From an uncultured Saprospiraceae bacterium (GTDB lineage: Bacteria; Bacteroidota; Bacteroidia; Chitinophagales; Saprospiraceae), in assembly GCA_938015595.1 (NCBI GenBank), contig CALLPI010000015.1:60138-124137 (forward strand): a stretch of DNA of 64,000 nucleotides, in the 5' to 3' direction. Position numbers and translations under genes: made by a program. Below are positions 15,361-25,000 of the stretch, in pieces; position 1 is the first letter of the stretch, and every line of letters begins with the position of its first letter. The notes under the pieces are model-generated. The model was not told the DNA's origin. It ran no database searches and saw nothing but the letters and a program-made list of their open reading frames with translations.

Positions 15361-17550
15361 ATGCCCAAAGTGTTCCCGTTTTACAAGCAATTGGATGCCA
15401 ATGATTGCGGCGCCTCCTGCCTGCGCATGATTGCCAGGCACTACGGGCGCTACTATTCGCTGGACACCCTTCGGGAACTGACCTACATTGGTAAGCAAGG
15501 TGTATCCTTGCTGGGCATTAGCGATGCTGCTGAGCGTATCGGTTTCCAAACCTTGGCAGCCAAGACCACCTACGAAAAACTCTGCACTGATCTACCCCTG
15601 CCCTGTATTGCCCACTGGAAGCAGGAGCACTTCATTGTAGTGTATAAAGTCACGGAAAAGCACACCTGGGTGGCCGACCCTGCCGCTGGCAAATTCAAAC
15701 TCACTCGAAAGCAATTCCTGGCCGGATGGGCCAGCGATATGGAGGCCGGTGTACCTGCCGGTATTCTACTCTTGTTGCAGCCCTCTGCTAATTTTCATGA
15801 CTACGAAGATCAGCAAACCGACAAGGGAAGCCTTGGCTATGTATGGACTTACTTCCGCCACTACGGGGCATTCTTGGCCCAAATTGTGGCCGGCCTGTTG
15901 GTAGGCTTGCTCTTGCAGATTGCCTTTCCCTTCATTCTCAAGGAAATTGTAGACTCCGGCATCCTAAAGGAAGATGTCAAGCTTATTCATGCGGCCATAC
16001 TGGGTATGTTCGTGCTGTTTTTCTCCCAACTTTTTGTGGAGTACATCCGCGGCTGGATTATGCTACACCTGGGGGTGCGCGTCAACATCAGCCTCATCTC
16101 AGACTTTCTTATTAAGCTCACCCACTTGCCGCTTAAGTATTTTGACACCAAAATGACCGGCGACCTGCTCCAGCGCATTGCCGATCACGAACGCGTGCAG
16201 CGCTTTCTATCTTCCACCTCGCTGTTTTCCATTTTTTCCTTTTTCACCTTCATGGCCTTTTTTGCCGTGCTGGCGGCCTGGAATCTCACTGTATTATCCA
16301 TATTTGCCACGGGTATCCTGATGGCAGTGCTCTGGTTTTACATTTTTTCATCTTATCGTCGCGACTTGGATTACACTCGCTTTGACCAGGCTACCGACAA
16401 CCAGAACAGCCTCATAGAGCTCATCAACGGCATGCCCGATATCAAGCTGCACAATGCCGAAAAACAGCGCCGATGGGCATGGGAGCGCTCGCAAGCCCGG
16501 CTGTTTCGCACTGCTCTGGATACCCTGCGCGTGGACCAAATACAAAAAACCGGCGCACAGTTTATCAATGAGGCCAAAAACTTCATTATCCTGTTTTACG
16601 TCTCGCTCCAGGTTGTAGAAGGCCACATGAGCCTGGGCATGCTAGTTGCTATTCAGTATATCATTGGCCAGCTTAATGGCCCTATCAATCAGTTTGTGGA
16701 CTTTATCCGCTCTCTCCAAGAAGCCCGCATCAGCCTCCAGCGCATGAACGAGGTACACAACCGCGAAGACGAAGAGCGCATCGAAGACAAAATCAACTTG
16801 CTACCCGAATGGGGAGACCTTGTGCTCGACAAAGTCTCCTTTCAGTACGAAGGCCCTAATTCCCCAATGGTGCTCAAAAACATATCCCTGCGCATACCCA
16901 AAGGCAAGACTACCGCCATTGTGGGAGCCAGTGGCAGCGGCAAAACTACTCTGCTCAAGCTGCTGCTCAACTACTACCAGCCTACAAAAGGTGTGGTGAG
17001 GGTAGGCGATGTCAATGTGTCGCAAATTCTCAACCGCTTGTGGCGGCAAAAGTGCGGCGCGGTGCTCCAGGAAGGCTATATCTTTAATGATACCATAGCC
17101 CGCAACATAGCCCTGGGCAACGACATCATTGATAAGAACCGACTGCTCCAGGCCGTGCGCGTAGCCAATATTCAGAGTTTCATCGAATCACTGCCGCTGG
17201 GCTACAACACCCGCATTGGCATAGATGGGGCTGGTCTTAGCCTGGGGCAAAAGCAGCGCATCCTCATTGCCCGGGCGGTATATAAATCTCCGGAGTACCT
17301 GTTCTTTGACGAAGCCACCTCTGCCCTGGATGCCTACAACGAAATGCTGATCATGGAAAACCTGGCCGAGTATTTTCAAAAGCGCACCGTCGTAATCGTT
17401 GCCCACCGCCTCAGCACTGTAATGAATGCCGATTATATTGTGGTACTCGATTCCGGTGAAATTGTGGAGCAAGGTACTCATGCTCAGCTCACGTATGCCC
17501 GCGGGGCTTACTATCACTTGGTCAAAAACCAGTTGGAGCTGGGTGCCTAA
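15361..17550 (+). CDS. Peptidase C39-containing ABC exporter (type I secretion / bacteriocin type)
   Basis: A 729-residue fused protease-transporter. Residues 1-130 form a C39 peptidase: QLDANDCGASCLRMIARHYG has the catalytic Cys at residue 16, HWKQEHFIVVYKV has the His and VADPAAGKF the Asp, so the protease looks active. Six membrane helices follow (about 160-450). The ATPase has Walker A GASGSGKTT, signature LSLGQKQRILIARA and Walker B LFFDEATSALD. Such transporters cleave a double-glycine leader and export the mature peptide through a HlyD adaptor and TolC-like channel; the HlyD gene follows after 24 bases. The chosen start is ATG 15361 (MPKVFPFYKQLDANDCG), not the track's 15331. No leader-bearing substrate gene was found beside it. 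Confidence 0.94.
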   Translation: MPKVFPFYKQLDANDCGASCLRMIARHYGRYYSLDTLRELTYIGKQGVSLLGISDAAERIGFQTLAAKTTYEKLCTDLPLPCIAHWKQEHFIVVYKVTEKHTWVADPAAGKFKLTRKQFLAGWASDMEAGVPAGILLLLQPSANFHDYEDQQTDKGSLGYVWTYFRHYGAFLAQIVAGLLVGLLLQIAFPFILKEIVDSGILKEDVKLIHAAILGMFVLFFSQLFVEYIRGWIMLHLGVRVNISLISDFLIKLTHLPLKYFDTKMTGDLLQRIADHERVQRFLSSTSLFSIFSFFTFMAFFAVLAAWNLTVLSIFATGILMAVLWFYIFSSYRRDLDYTRFDQATDNQNSLIELINGMPDIKLHNAEKQRRWAWERSQARLFRTALDTLRVDQIQKTGAQFINEAKNFIILFYVSLQVVEGHMSLGMLVAIQYIIGQLNGPINQFVDFIRSLQEARISLQRMNEVHNREDEERIEDKINLLPEWGDLVLDKVSFQYEGPNSPMVLKNISLRIPKGKTTAIVGASGSGKTTLLKLLLNYYQPTKGVVRVGDVNVSQILNRLWRQKCGAVLQEGYIFNDTIARNIALGNDIIDKNRLLQAVRVANIQSFIESLPLGYNTRIGIDGAGLSLGQKQRILIARAVYKSPEYLFFDEATSALDAYNEMLIMENLAEYFQKRTVVIVAHRLSTVMNADYIVVLDSGEIVEQGTHAQLTYARGAYYHLVKNQLELGA

Positions 17551-17574
17551 AGTCTGACTTTACCTGCGTGAACC

Positions 17575-18855
17575 ATGCGACATGACACCGAAGATATAGA
17601 ACTGCGCAGCGAAGAAGTACAGGAAATACTGGGTACGCCTCCGGGCTGGCTGGCGCGCTGGGGCACCTTGGCAGCACTCGTAGCCTTGGTGGCCTTGGCC
17701 TGGGCTGGCTATTGGATTGAGCTGCCCGAAACTATTGAGGCCGACGTAAAAATTACCAGCAAAGACCCGCCCCGGCGCTTGTACGCCCCTACTGCTGCCA
17801 TGCTTAAAGAAGTACTGGTGGAAAACGAAATGCGCGTGGACAGCGGCAAAGTGCTCGCCCTGTTTCAGAGCAAAGCCCACCTCGGGCACATCCTAAGTCT
17901 CGAGAATGACCTGTTCTTGATTAGGTCTGATTCACAACTAATTGATTATCAACCACCTCGTGATTTTCTCCTCGGCGAAATTCAGGACGCCTACTATGAC
18001 TTCCTCGAAAAGTGGGACCAGTACCACCTGGTAGCCGCCAGAAAATTAGACTACACCAGCCGGAGCGAAATGCAAAACCGCATACGGGAGCTTGAAAATG
18101 CCAGCGCCGACCAACGCCAACGCAAGGAACGCCTGCAGCGCCACTTGGATGAAGTGCGTGCCCGCCTGGAAAAAGAGCAAGAACTCCTGTCTAAAGGTAT
18201 GCTCACCCGCGAAGACCTTAATCCCACCCGCAGCGAAAAAGACCGCCTAGAACGCGATATCCAGGACATAGAATCGGATATTCGCACCAAAAACTTCCAG
18301 GTGGCTGCACTGCGCGACAAGAGCCGAAGTGACAGCGGTAGAGCCAAGGCGCTTGAGGATCAATCGGCCAATCTTAGTCTGCTCAAAGATAGCTTTGCCA
18401 AATTGCGCAATCGCCTTGTGGACTGGAAGCGCAGCTATACCTTGGTTGCTCCAATAGAAGGTACGGTTGTTTTTGTAAAAGATAATATGACCCCCGAACA
18501 GTACGTACAATCCGGTGCGCTTATGGCCATAGTGTTGCCCTTGACAGTGTCCGGCACAGTGGGCAAAATGGAGTTATCGCCCGAAGATGCCGGTCAGGTG
18601 CATCAAGGTCAAAAAGTGATGGTGAAGCTGTATGACTACCCCTTTCCTGAGTACGGCGCCGCCTGGGGCTTGGTAGAAGGTAAAGGCAAAATTCCTTCTG
18701 CCGGCAAAATTCCGATTGACATCCGCTTTCCCGGCGACACCCTCGTCACTACCAAGGCTGGGCGCATACATCCCGAAGGCGAAATGCGGGGCAAAGCCAT
18801 CATCATTCTCTCCCAAAAAAAACTTATTCAGAGACTGTTGGGCGTTGGAAATTAA
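17575..18855 (+). CDS. HlyD-family membrane fusion protein
   Basis: A 426-residue periplasmic adaptor for the upstream ABC exporter. It has a short cytoplasmic start, one membrane helix (WGTLAALVALVALAWAGYWIEL), a first lipoyl half (RRLYAPTAAMLKEVLVENEMRVDSGKVLALFQSKA) and a long alpha-helical hairpin (about residues 150-285, rich in Glu/Arg/Lys with heptad spacing). The second lipoyl half is YTLVAPIEGTVVFVKDNMTPEQYVQSGALMAIVLP, followed by the beta-barrel domain (GKMELSPEDAGQVHQGQKVMVKLYDYPFPEYGAAWG). This is the standard adaptor layout for C39-type exporters in Bacteroidota. No TolC-like gene follows, so the outer-membrane channel must be encoded elsewhere. Confidence 0.93.
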   Translation: MRHDTEDIELRSEEVQEILGTPPGWLARWGTLAALVALVALAWAGYWIELPETIEADVKITSKDPPRRLYAPTAAMLKEVLVENEMRVDSGKVLALFQSKAHLGHILSLENDLFLIRSDSQLIDYQPPRDFLLGEIQDAYYDFLEKWDQYHLVAARKLDYTSRSEMQNRIRELENASADQRQRKERLQRHLDEVRARLEKEQELLSKGMLTREDLNPTRSEKDRLERDIQDIESDIRTKNFQVAALRDKSRSDSGRAKALEDQSANLSLLKDSFAKLRNRLVDWKRSYTLVAPIEGTVVFVKDNMTPEQYVQSGALMAIVLPLTVSGTVGKMELSPEDAGQVHQGQKVMVKLYDYPFPEYGAAWGLVEGKGKIPSAGKIPIDIRFPGDTLVTTKAGRIHPEGEMRGKAIIILSQKKLIQRLLGVGN

Positions 18856-18881
18856 AACGAGCAGAAACTTTTCCGCTATAA

Positions 18882-18913
18882 TTTGCTTTGCGCCACAAAA
18901 CCCCTTAATTTTG
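18882..18913 (+). promoter_or_regulatory. Putative Bacteroidota-type promoter for the dockerin/T9SS gene
   Basis: TTTG at 18882-18885, a 20-base spacer and TAATTTTG at 18906-18913, ending 25 bases before the ATG at 18939. This indicates the T9SS cargo gene is transcribed separately from the exporter pair. Confidence 0.65.
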
Positions 18914-18938
18914 TAAAATTCATAATATCACAAGGTAT

Positions 18939-21482
18939 ATGGTAAAAAGCTTCTACAATACCGCATTTGCGGTTCTCTTCTTATTTACAGGATGGATCCT
19001 GCATGCACAGGGTAGCAATTCGCACAATTACGAAATACGCTTCCCAAAAGATGCCGAGGTCAATTGTGCAACCCCTAACCCCGACACCATCCTCACAGAA
19101 GAAATTGCCAATTGCGATTTGCTGGCCGTCAGTGTGCAGGATCAGTTCTTTTCTGCCTCTGGCAATGAGTGTTATAAAATAATGCGCACCTACGGTGTTA
19201 TCAATTGGTGTGAGTACGATGGCCAGGCGCCACCCGTCATTGTCAGCCGCGATGAAGACTGTGACGGTATCCCTGGCAATGCGCACATCTGGGTGCTGGT
19301 GCGCCCCAATGGCACCACGTATTTTGACGCCGATAATAACCAGGCCAACAACATTCCCGCTGCCAATACCCGACCCAACGGTTGCGATGGATACACCAAC
19401 CCTGCCGGCCACTGGATTAACAGCACCCTCAAGCCTGCCATTGCTTCGCGGGGGTACTGGTACTACACTCAGTTTATAAAAGTGTATGACAACATAAACC
19501 CCATGATCAACCTGGCGGCCTACCATACATTCTGCAGCTACGACACCCCCACCCAGGCTGACTCTGTATGCCATGGACCGGTGGCGCTTCAGTTTTCTGT
19601 GTCGGAGCTTTGTACGCCCAACGACGTTACTATCAAGGTGTTTCTAGATTTGTTCAACGATGGTATCTTCCCCTTTGACTACAATGTCCGCCGCAACCCC
19701 AACGGCTTGCTTTCAGGCAGTACCCAGGTCTTTACCATACAAGGTAGCTATCCCAACTACACCATTGTTAGCCAGGGGCAGGGGTTGCCTATTGGCACAC
19801 ACAAGTTTGAGATACACGCCGAAGACGGTTGCCGAAATACCGCCGCTGTCAGCGCCGTTGTACAAGTGAGAGACTGCAAGGCTCCTGCACCGATATGCCA
19901 CAACGGCCTCACCATCAGCCTCATGCCGGTGGATACCAACAATGATGGCCAGCTCGATGACGGTATGGCCGAAGTGTGGGCTACCGACTTTATTGCCAGC
20001 CCGATTGTGGATTGCACCCCGCCTATACACTACTCGGTGCGCCGCCCAGGGCAAGCCCCTGACATCAACCGCCTGAGCGTGACCTATACCTGCGAGGATT
20101 ATGACCATAGCATTGGCCCTGGCGGCACGCCGCACACGGTGTTTATTGACGCCTGGGATGGCGCCGGCAACCGCGATTTCTGTGAAACTTACTTGCTGCT
20201 TCAGTACTCTGGCAATGTATGTCCAGGCCCTCTTGTGACGGCTAATATTTCCGGACAACTGCGCTCGGCAGGTACGGGATATGGCGTGCAAAACTTTGCC
20301 GTGAGGTTGCAAGACGCCGGCCAGTCGCTCACGCTTACAGATACAGCTGGCTACTATCAATTTACCTCTTTGCCAGCATATCAAAACTATACAGTGCGAC
20401 CGCTTTCCGGTTCGCAGGTGGATTGCGTGACCACTTATGATGTCCTGCTGATACAGCGCCACATCCTGGGCATCCAGTTGCTCACCGGGCCGTACGTGCT
20501 CATTGGCTGCGATATCAATCGCTCTGGTAGCATCACTGTGCTGGATTTGATCCGCTTGCAACGCCGCATTTTGGCCATAGACACGCCCAGCGAACCCCTT
20601 GACTTTCATCGCTTCATTCCTGCGGACTATGTGTTCTCCAACCCAGCGAACCCCTGGCAAGATCCATTCCCAGAGCAAATTGCATTTGACAGCATTAGCC
20701 CAGGCGACCATCCTAACCAAGACTTTATAGTGATATGGGTAGGCGATGCCAGCGGCTGCAACACTCCCTCAATAGATGAGGTGGAGGAGCGCGGTACGTA
20801 CGTTGAAGTCGTCTTGGAAGACCGCTTAGTGCAAAAGGGAGAAACACTAACCGTAACCTTGAGTAGCGAGCAATTGGCCTCCATGGCTGGTTTTCAAATG
20901 GCCCTGCGTTTCAATCCTGAGGCGTTGCAATGGCAAGGCGCTGAATTCGACGGGGTGTTGGCGGAGGAAAACCTCGGTGCTCGCTTTGCCGCAGAAGGCG
21001 CGCTCTTATTCAGTTGGCTTAATCCCAATCAGCGCCGGCCTGGTACATATGGGCGCCGGCTGGTTCGCCTTGTGTTTGAAGCCTTGCAGTCAGGCCGTCT
21101 TAGTGATTGGATTAGTCTAAAGCCGCAGAGCGGATTTCCCAACGAAGCTTACGACCCGTCTATGGCCATTCGCGGGATTTCCCTGCGTTTTGAAGCACAT
21201 TCATCGGTTGCTGCTACGGCATTTCAATTGTATCAAAATCAGCCCAACCCAGCTTACAAGACGACTACCATCGGATTTACCCTACCGGAGGCTGTGCCGG
21301 CTCGCTTGAGCATCACTGACTTGCAGGGGTGTGTGCAATGGACGCAAGCCATACCGGAAACCTGGGGCGCTGGCTATCATCAGGTGGAGGTACCTACTGA
21401 TAAGCTACCGGCAGGCGTATGGTTTTACACACTTTCAGCAGGTAGCCATATTGCTACCCGACGTATGGTGGTGGTGCGCTGA
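18939..21482 (+). CDS. Secreted T9SS cargo protein with dockerin-like and cohesin-like modules
   Basis: An 847-residue protein. Signal peptide MVKSFYNTAFAVLFLFTGWILHAQG; a Cys-rich N-terminal region of HYR-like character (CDLLAVSVQDQFFSASGNECYKIMRTYGVINWCEYDG, and RDCKAPAPICHNGL later). Next comes a carboxypeptidase-regulatory-like beta-sandwich (ANISGQLRSAGTGYGVQNFAVRL...TDTAGYYQFTSLP), then a type I dockerin-like pair (DVLLIQRHILG and DINRSGSITVLDLIRLQRRILAID), a cohesin-like segment (VVLEDRLVQKGETLTVTLSSEQLASMAGFQMALRFNPEALQWQGAEF) and a type A T9SS sorting domain (FQLYQNQPNPAYKTTTIGFTLPE...GVWFYTLSAG). It is probably cell-surface attached or released through T9SS. The ligand of the dockerin is unknown; in this phylum such modules are not necessarily cellulosomal. 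Confidence 0.88.
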   Translation: MVKSFYNTAFAVLFLFTGWILHAQGSNSHNYEIRFPKDAEVNCATPNPDTILTEEIANCDLLAVSVQDQFFSASGNECYKIMRTYGVINWCEYDGQAPPVIVSRDEDCDGIPGNAHIWVLVRPNGTTYFDADNNQANNIPAANTRPNGCDGYTNPAGHWINSTLKPAIASRGYWYYTQFIKVYDNINPMINLAAYHTFCSYDTPTQADSVCHGPVALQFSVSELCTPNDVTIKVFLDLFNDGIFPFDYNVRRNPNGLLSGSTQVFTIQGSYPNYTIVSQGQGLPIGTHKFEIHAEDGCRNTAAVSAVVQVRDCKAPAPICHNGLTISLMPVDTNNDGQLDDGMAEVWATDFIASPIVDCTPPIHYSVRRPGQAPDINRLSVTYTCEDYDHSIGPGGTPHTVFIDAWDGAGNRDFCETYLLLQYSGNVCPGPLVTANISGQLRSAGTGYGVQNFAVRLQDAGQSLTLTDTAGYYQFTSLPAYQNYTVRPLSGSQVDCVTTYDVLLIQRHILGIQLLTGPYVLIGCDINRSGSITVLDLIRLQRRILAIDTPSEPLDFHRFIPADYVFSNPANPWQDPFPEQIAFDSISPGDHPNQDFIVIWVGDASGCNTPSIDEVEERGTYVEVVLEDRLVQKGETLTVTLSSEQLASMAGFQMALRFNPEALQWQGAEFDGVLAEENLGARFAAEGALLFSWLNPNQRRPGTYGRRLVRLVFEALQSGRLSDWISLKPQSGFPNEAYDPSMAIRGISLRFEAHSSVAATAFQLYQNQPNPAYKTTTIGFTLPEAVPARLSITDLQGCVQWTQAIPETWGAGYHQVEVPTDKLPAGVWFYTLSAGSHIATRRMVVVR

Positions 21483-21539
21483 GTGCCAAGCGTCGTACGT
21501 TATGAAGCTACAGCTATCATCATAGGTGTAATGAGTACC

Positions 21540-22000
21540 TAGAGTGGCCTTCGGATGAGCAATTGGCACTCTTTTATCCAGTATTGTTACTGACAGTGCA
21601 GGATGCTATACGCACTCCGGCTATTCGTCGGTTCAGGTGCACATCACCCTCCAAGCGCTAGGAGACTATCTCAACGGCATCACCACTGCCGGCTTGGTGC
21701 GCATACAAAAGTACTTACCTGAGGATTGCCGCCGATGTTAATTTGTCCAACTTTATTTCGCTGCAGGATATCATTTGGCTGCGTCGGTTAATCCTGGACG
21801 TTATCCAGGAGCTACCTTTCCAAAAAAGTTGGTGGTTTATTCCTACAAGCCACAGTTTCCCCAAGCCTGATAAAATCCCAGGCACGAATCCTTTCAGGAG
21901 AGCGTGTCAGTTCATACAGATGCAGGAGTATGCTTCGAGAGGCATTTCAGGGCGGTCAAGTTGGGTTACTATGAACTTCAGCGCGGCGGTTCCTTGATGC
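21540..22000 (+). pseudogene. Decayed fragment of a second dockerin-type protein
   Basis: No long ORF, but three frames together recover the module order of the upstream gene. Frame A (from about 21580): TDSAGCYTHSGYSSVQVHITLQALGDYLNGITTAGLVRIQKYL, the sandwich end plus first dockerin helix, then a stop (TAA near 21737). Frame B: AADVNLSNFISLQDIIWLRRLILDVI then WWFIPTSHSFPKPD, the second dockerin repeat and linker. Then, split between frames, NPF/SFQESVSVHTDAGVCFERHFRAVKLG and finally MNFSAAVP, which resembles the GDVN-SA end of such modules. The intact neighbour reads TDTAGYYQF...VTTYDVLLIQRHILG...NRSGSITVLDLIRLQRRILAID...RFIPADYVFSNP. Several frameshifts and a short deletion between the dockerin halves make this a non-functional remnant, ending just before the smc stop. 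Confidence 0.75.
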
Positions 22001-22012
22001 AGGCTTTGTCAC

Positions 22013-25000
22013 TCATCCGTTCTTTATGGGGGTAGCCTCCGTCATTTCAGGGCTGAAGTGAAACTCGCGGAAGTCCACCTGGCTCACACCTGATACGCCC
22101 TGTTCGGCCATATAGATACCATAGATGGTATCCACGGCGGCCATGGTGAGTTTGTTGTGGGTAACTATGATGAACTGGGAGTCTTTAGAAAATTTCTTGA
22201 TAATTTTGTTGAACTTGGCGATGTTGGTATCGTCAAGGGGGGCATCTACTTCGTCGAAGATGCAGAAAGGCGCAGGCTTAAGCAGATAAAGGGCAAAGAG
22301 TAGTGCTATAGCTGTGAGGGTCTTTTCGCCACCGGAGAGCTGGCTGATGGTTTGAGGGCGCTTGCCCTTGGGCCGGGCTACGATTTCAATTTTGGATTCA
22401 AGGGGGTTATTGCGTTCCAGAAGGATAAGGTCGCAGGTGTCGTCTTCGGTAAACAGACTTCGGAACACCTCGATGAAGTGTAGTCGTGCCCGCTCAAATG
22501 CGTCGAGAAACTGGGCGGTGGCAGTGTCCTCAATTTCTTGCATGGTTTGCAGCAAGGAGGCTTTGGCCTGGAGAATATCGTGGCGCTGGGCGGAAATAGT
22601 ATCGTAGCGCTCTTTCATTTCATCATAGGCTTCTACGGCCATGGGGTTTATTTCACCGTAAGTATCCAAGCGGCTTTTGAGGCGCTCTGTGCGTAGTTCA
22701 AGTTCCTCGATGGGTGTTTCGGAAGGCTGCTGCACCTGCATGATCTGATTGATGTCCACTTCAAACTCGATGTGCAGGCGTTGTGCTAAGGCGCCAAGTT
22801 CAAATTTGACCTCTGTAAACTTGTCTTTAAGATTATTGATGAGCATCTGGGCATCCTGGCGGACTTTGCCGGTTTTTCGCAGGCGTTCCTCCAATTCGTT
22901 GATCTGGCCGCGCGTTTGGAAGTAGGTCTGTTCAGCTTCGGACAAGGAAGTTTCGCGCTCCTTGCGCGCTTCCAGCGCCTGGGTTACGCGCTCGTGCAAT
23001 TGATCAATTGCTTTTTGTGCGGCGCGTATTTCTTGCTGGCTTTCGTCCAGTTTGCGTTGGCTGTTTTGTAGGGAGGTATGGAGTTCGGCAAGTTGCTTTT
23101 CGCGGAATTGGAGCTCTTGCTGCAGGGTAGCCCACTTGTTTTGTTGGCGGATGAACTGGATGTTTTTGTCGTTGAACAGTGCAGAAGCCTGGCTAAGTTG
23201 CTCAGCTGCATGCAGAAAGGAGCTATCCACGCCCGAAATGCGAGTTTTGGCCTGAGCAAGTGCTTGTTGTTTTTGCACCAGCAGCTGGTCAATGCTGACA
23301 GTGGCTTCTTGCAGCGCTTGTATTTTAGCTTGAGCTTCCATTTGCTGTGCCTGGCTGGTACGTATGAAGGATTCAAAACTTTCGATACGGGTGGCCAGGG
23401 ATACTTTCTGCTGGGCGAGCTGGTGTAGCTTGTTGCGCTCCTGCTGAATGCGCTCGGCGCCGCGTGCAGCTTTAAGTTGTTCTATCTTGCCTTTGCAAGC
23501 GGCATAAGCAGCAGCATATTGAGTGGCTTCGACCTCCAGGCGTTTGATAGCATTGTCGAGCACCTCTAGGTTTTTCTTGCGTCCAATGCGCTTGCCTTCA
23601 AACAAGCCAATGGAGCCTCCAGTAGCGCTGTGTGGCCGCTGGATGAAGCGCCCGCTGCGGGATAGGAGTATGATGTTGTCTTGAGCGGAGAGGGGCTGCA
23701 GGTCGTCATTTTCGGTAATGAGTACGCGCTCCAGCAAGAAGTCGCAGAGATTGCGATAGGCGGGGTCAGTTTCTACCAGATCGGAGGCGCGCAGGGTGTT
23801 AGGCAGTACGACAAGCGGAGCTACGTAGTCGTTGAAGGCTTCAAGAATGAAAAAGTTGGCCTTACCCTTTTGAGATTTGCTGAGCAGATTGATGGCTTGC
23901 CGGGCGTCGTCCAGGGAGGGTACTACGTAGTAGTTGAGGTAGGGTTCGAGATAGTTTTCAATGGCTACGCGATATTCCTCTTTCACGTAGATGATGTCAG
24001 AGAGGAGCGGAGCGTCCTTCTTCCACTCTTTGGAAGCACTCAGAAATCGGATGGATTCAGGAAATCCCTCCAGGTTTTCCACCATACTTTTGGTGAGCTT
24101 GAACTCGTTACGTCTGGCATCTAGTTCGCGGTTGATGCGGGTGAGTTGCATGGTGAGTTCATCCAGTTCCTTCTCGGTGGCTTGTAGATCATCGCGGCGC
24201 TTTTGCTCGGCTGCTTCGAGTGCTGTTACTGCCTTGGCTTGTTGGTGTTCTTTGGCTTGGAGGTCGTCCATTTGGGTTTGGAGTGTAGCCATTTCGCTAC
24301 TGCGCGCTTGCATTTGCAGGAGGTTGCGCTCTATATCTGCCTGGATATTTTGCCATTGGCTTTGGTTGATGGCCTTTTGCTTTTCCAACTCATATACTTC
24401 GCGTTCCAGCGTTTGCTGATGGCGCATGATGTCGTCGAGGCTGGCTTTGATGGCGCTGTGGCTCTGGCGTATTTGCATGAGGCTTTGTTCGGCGGCAGCC
24501 AGTTCCTGTTGTAGTTGTATCTCTATCTGCTTTTCGGTGTTGAGTTGGGCTCGATAGCGCTTGAGGTCGTTTTCTAGTTGGTTGATTTTGAGCTGGGTAT
24601 TGTTGATTTCTTCGCGTAGGCGCACCTCGTTGGTGTGGGCAAACTGCAGGCGCTGCTCCTGTATGCGCAGGTCGTTTTCAGTGTTGCGCAGTTGACCAAC
24701 GAGCTCGTTGAGGGCGCGCTGCTTCTCGCTTAGGTTTTTTTCTTTGTCTAAGTTGGCCTTTTTTTGCTGCTCGAGGGCGGCTTCGAGTTGTAGTACTTCC
24801 GTTTCAATACTTCTGTAGTGGTCTTCTTCGGTCTGGAGTTGAGTTTGCAGGGCGTGGTATTGCTGTTTCAGCCCCTGGGTTTTGTGCAGGGTCAGGTCAA
24901 TGCTGAGTGTTTTGTATTCTTGGCGGAGTTCGTAGTAGCGTTTGGTGCGTTTAGCTTGTTTTTCGAGGGTTTTGAGGTTGTTGTCAATTTCGAAAAGGAG

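Noticed and set aside
19713-20720. Minus-strand ORF of 335 residues
   Set aside because: Lies fully opposite the dockerin/T9SS gene, whose domains are clear; the antisense translation is rich in His/Arg/Val without motifs.
21743-21997. 84-residue ORF as an independent gene
   Set aside because: Its sequence is the second half of a dockerin module; the flanking frames supply the missing parts, so it is treated as part of a pseudogene.
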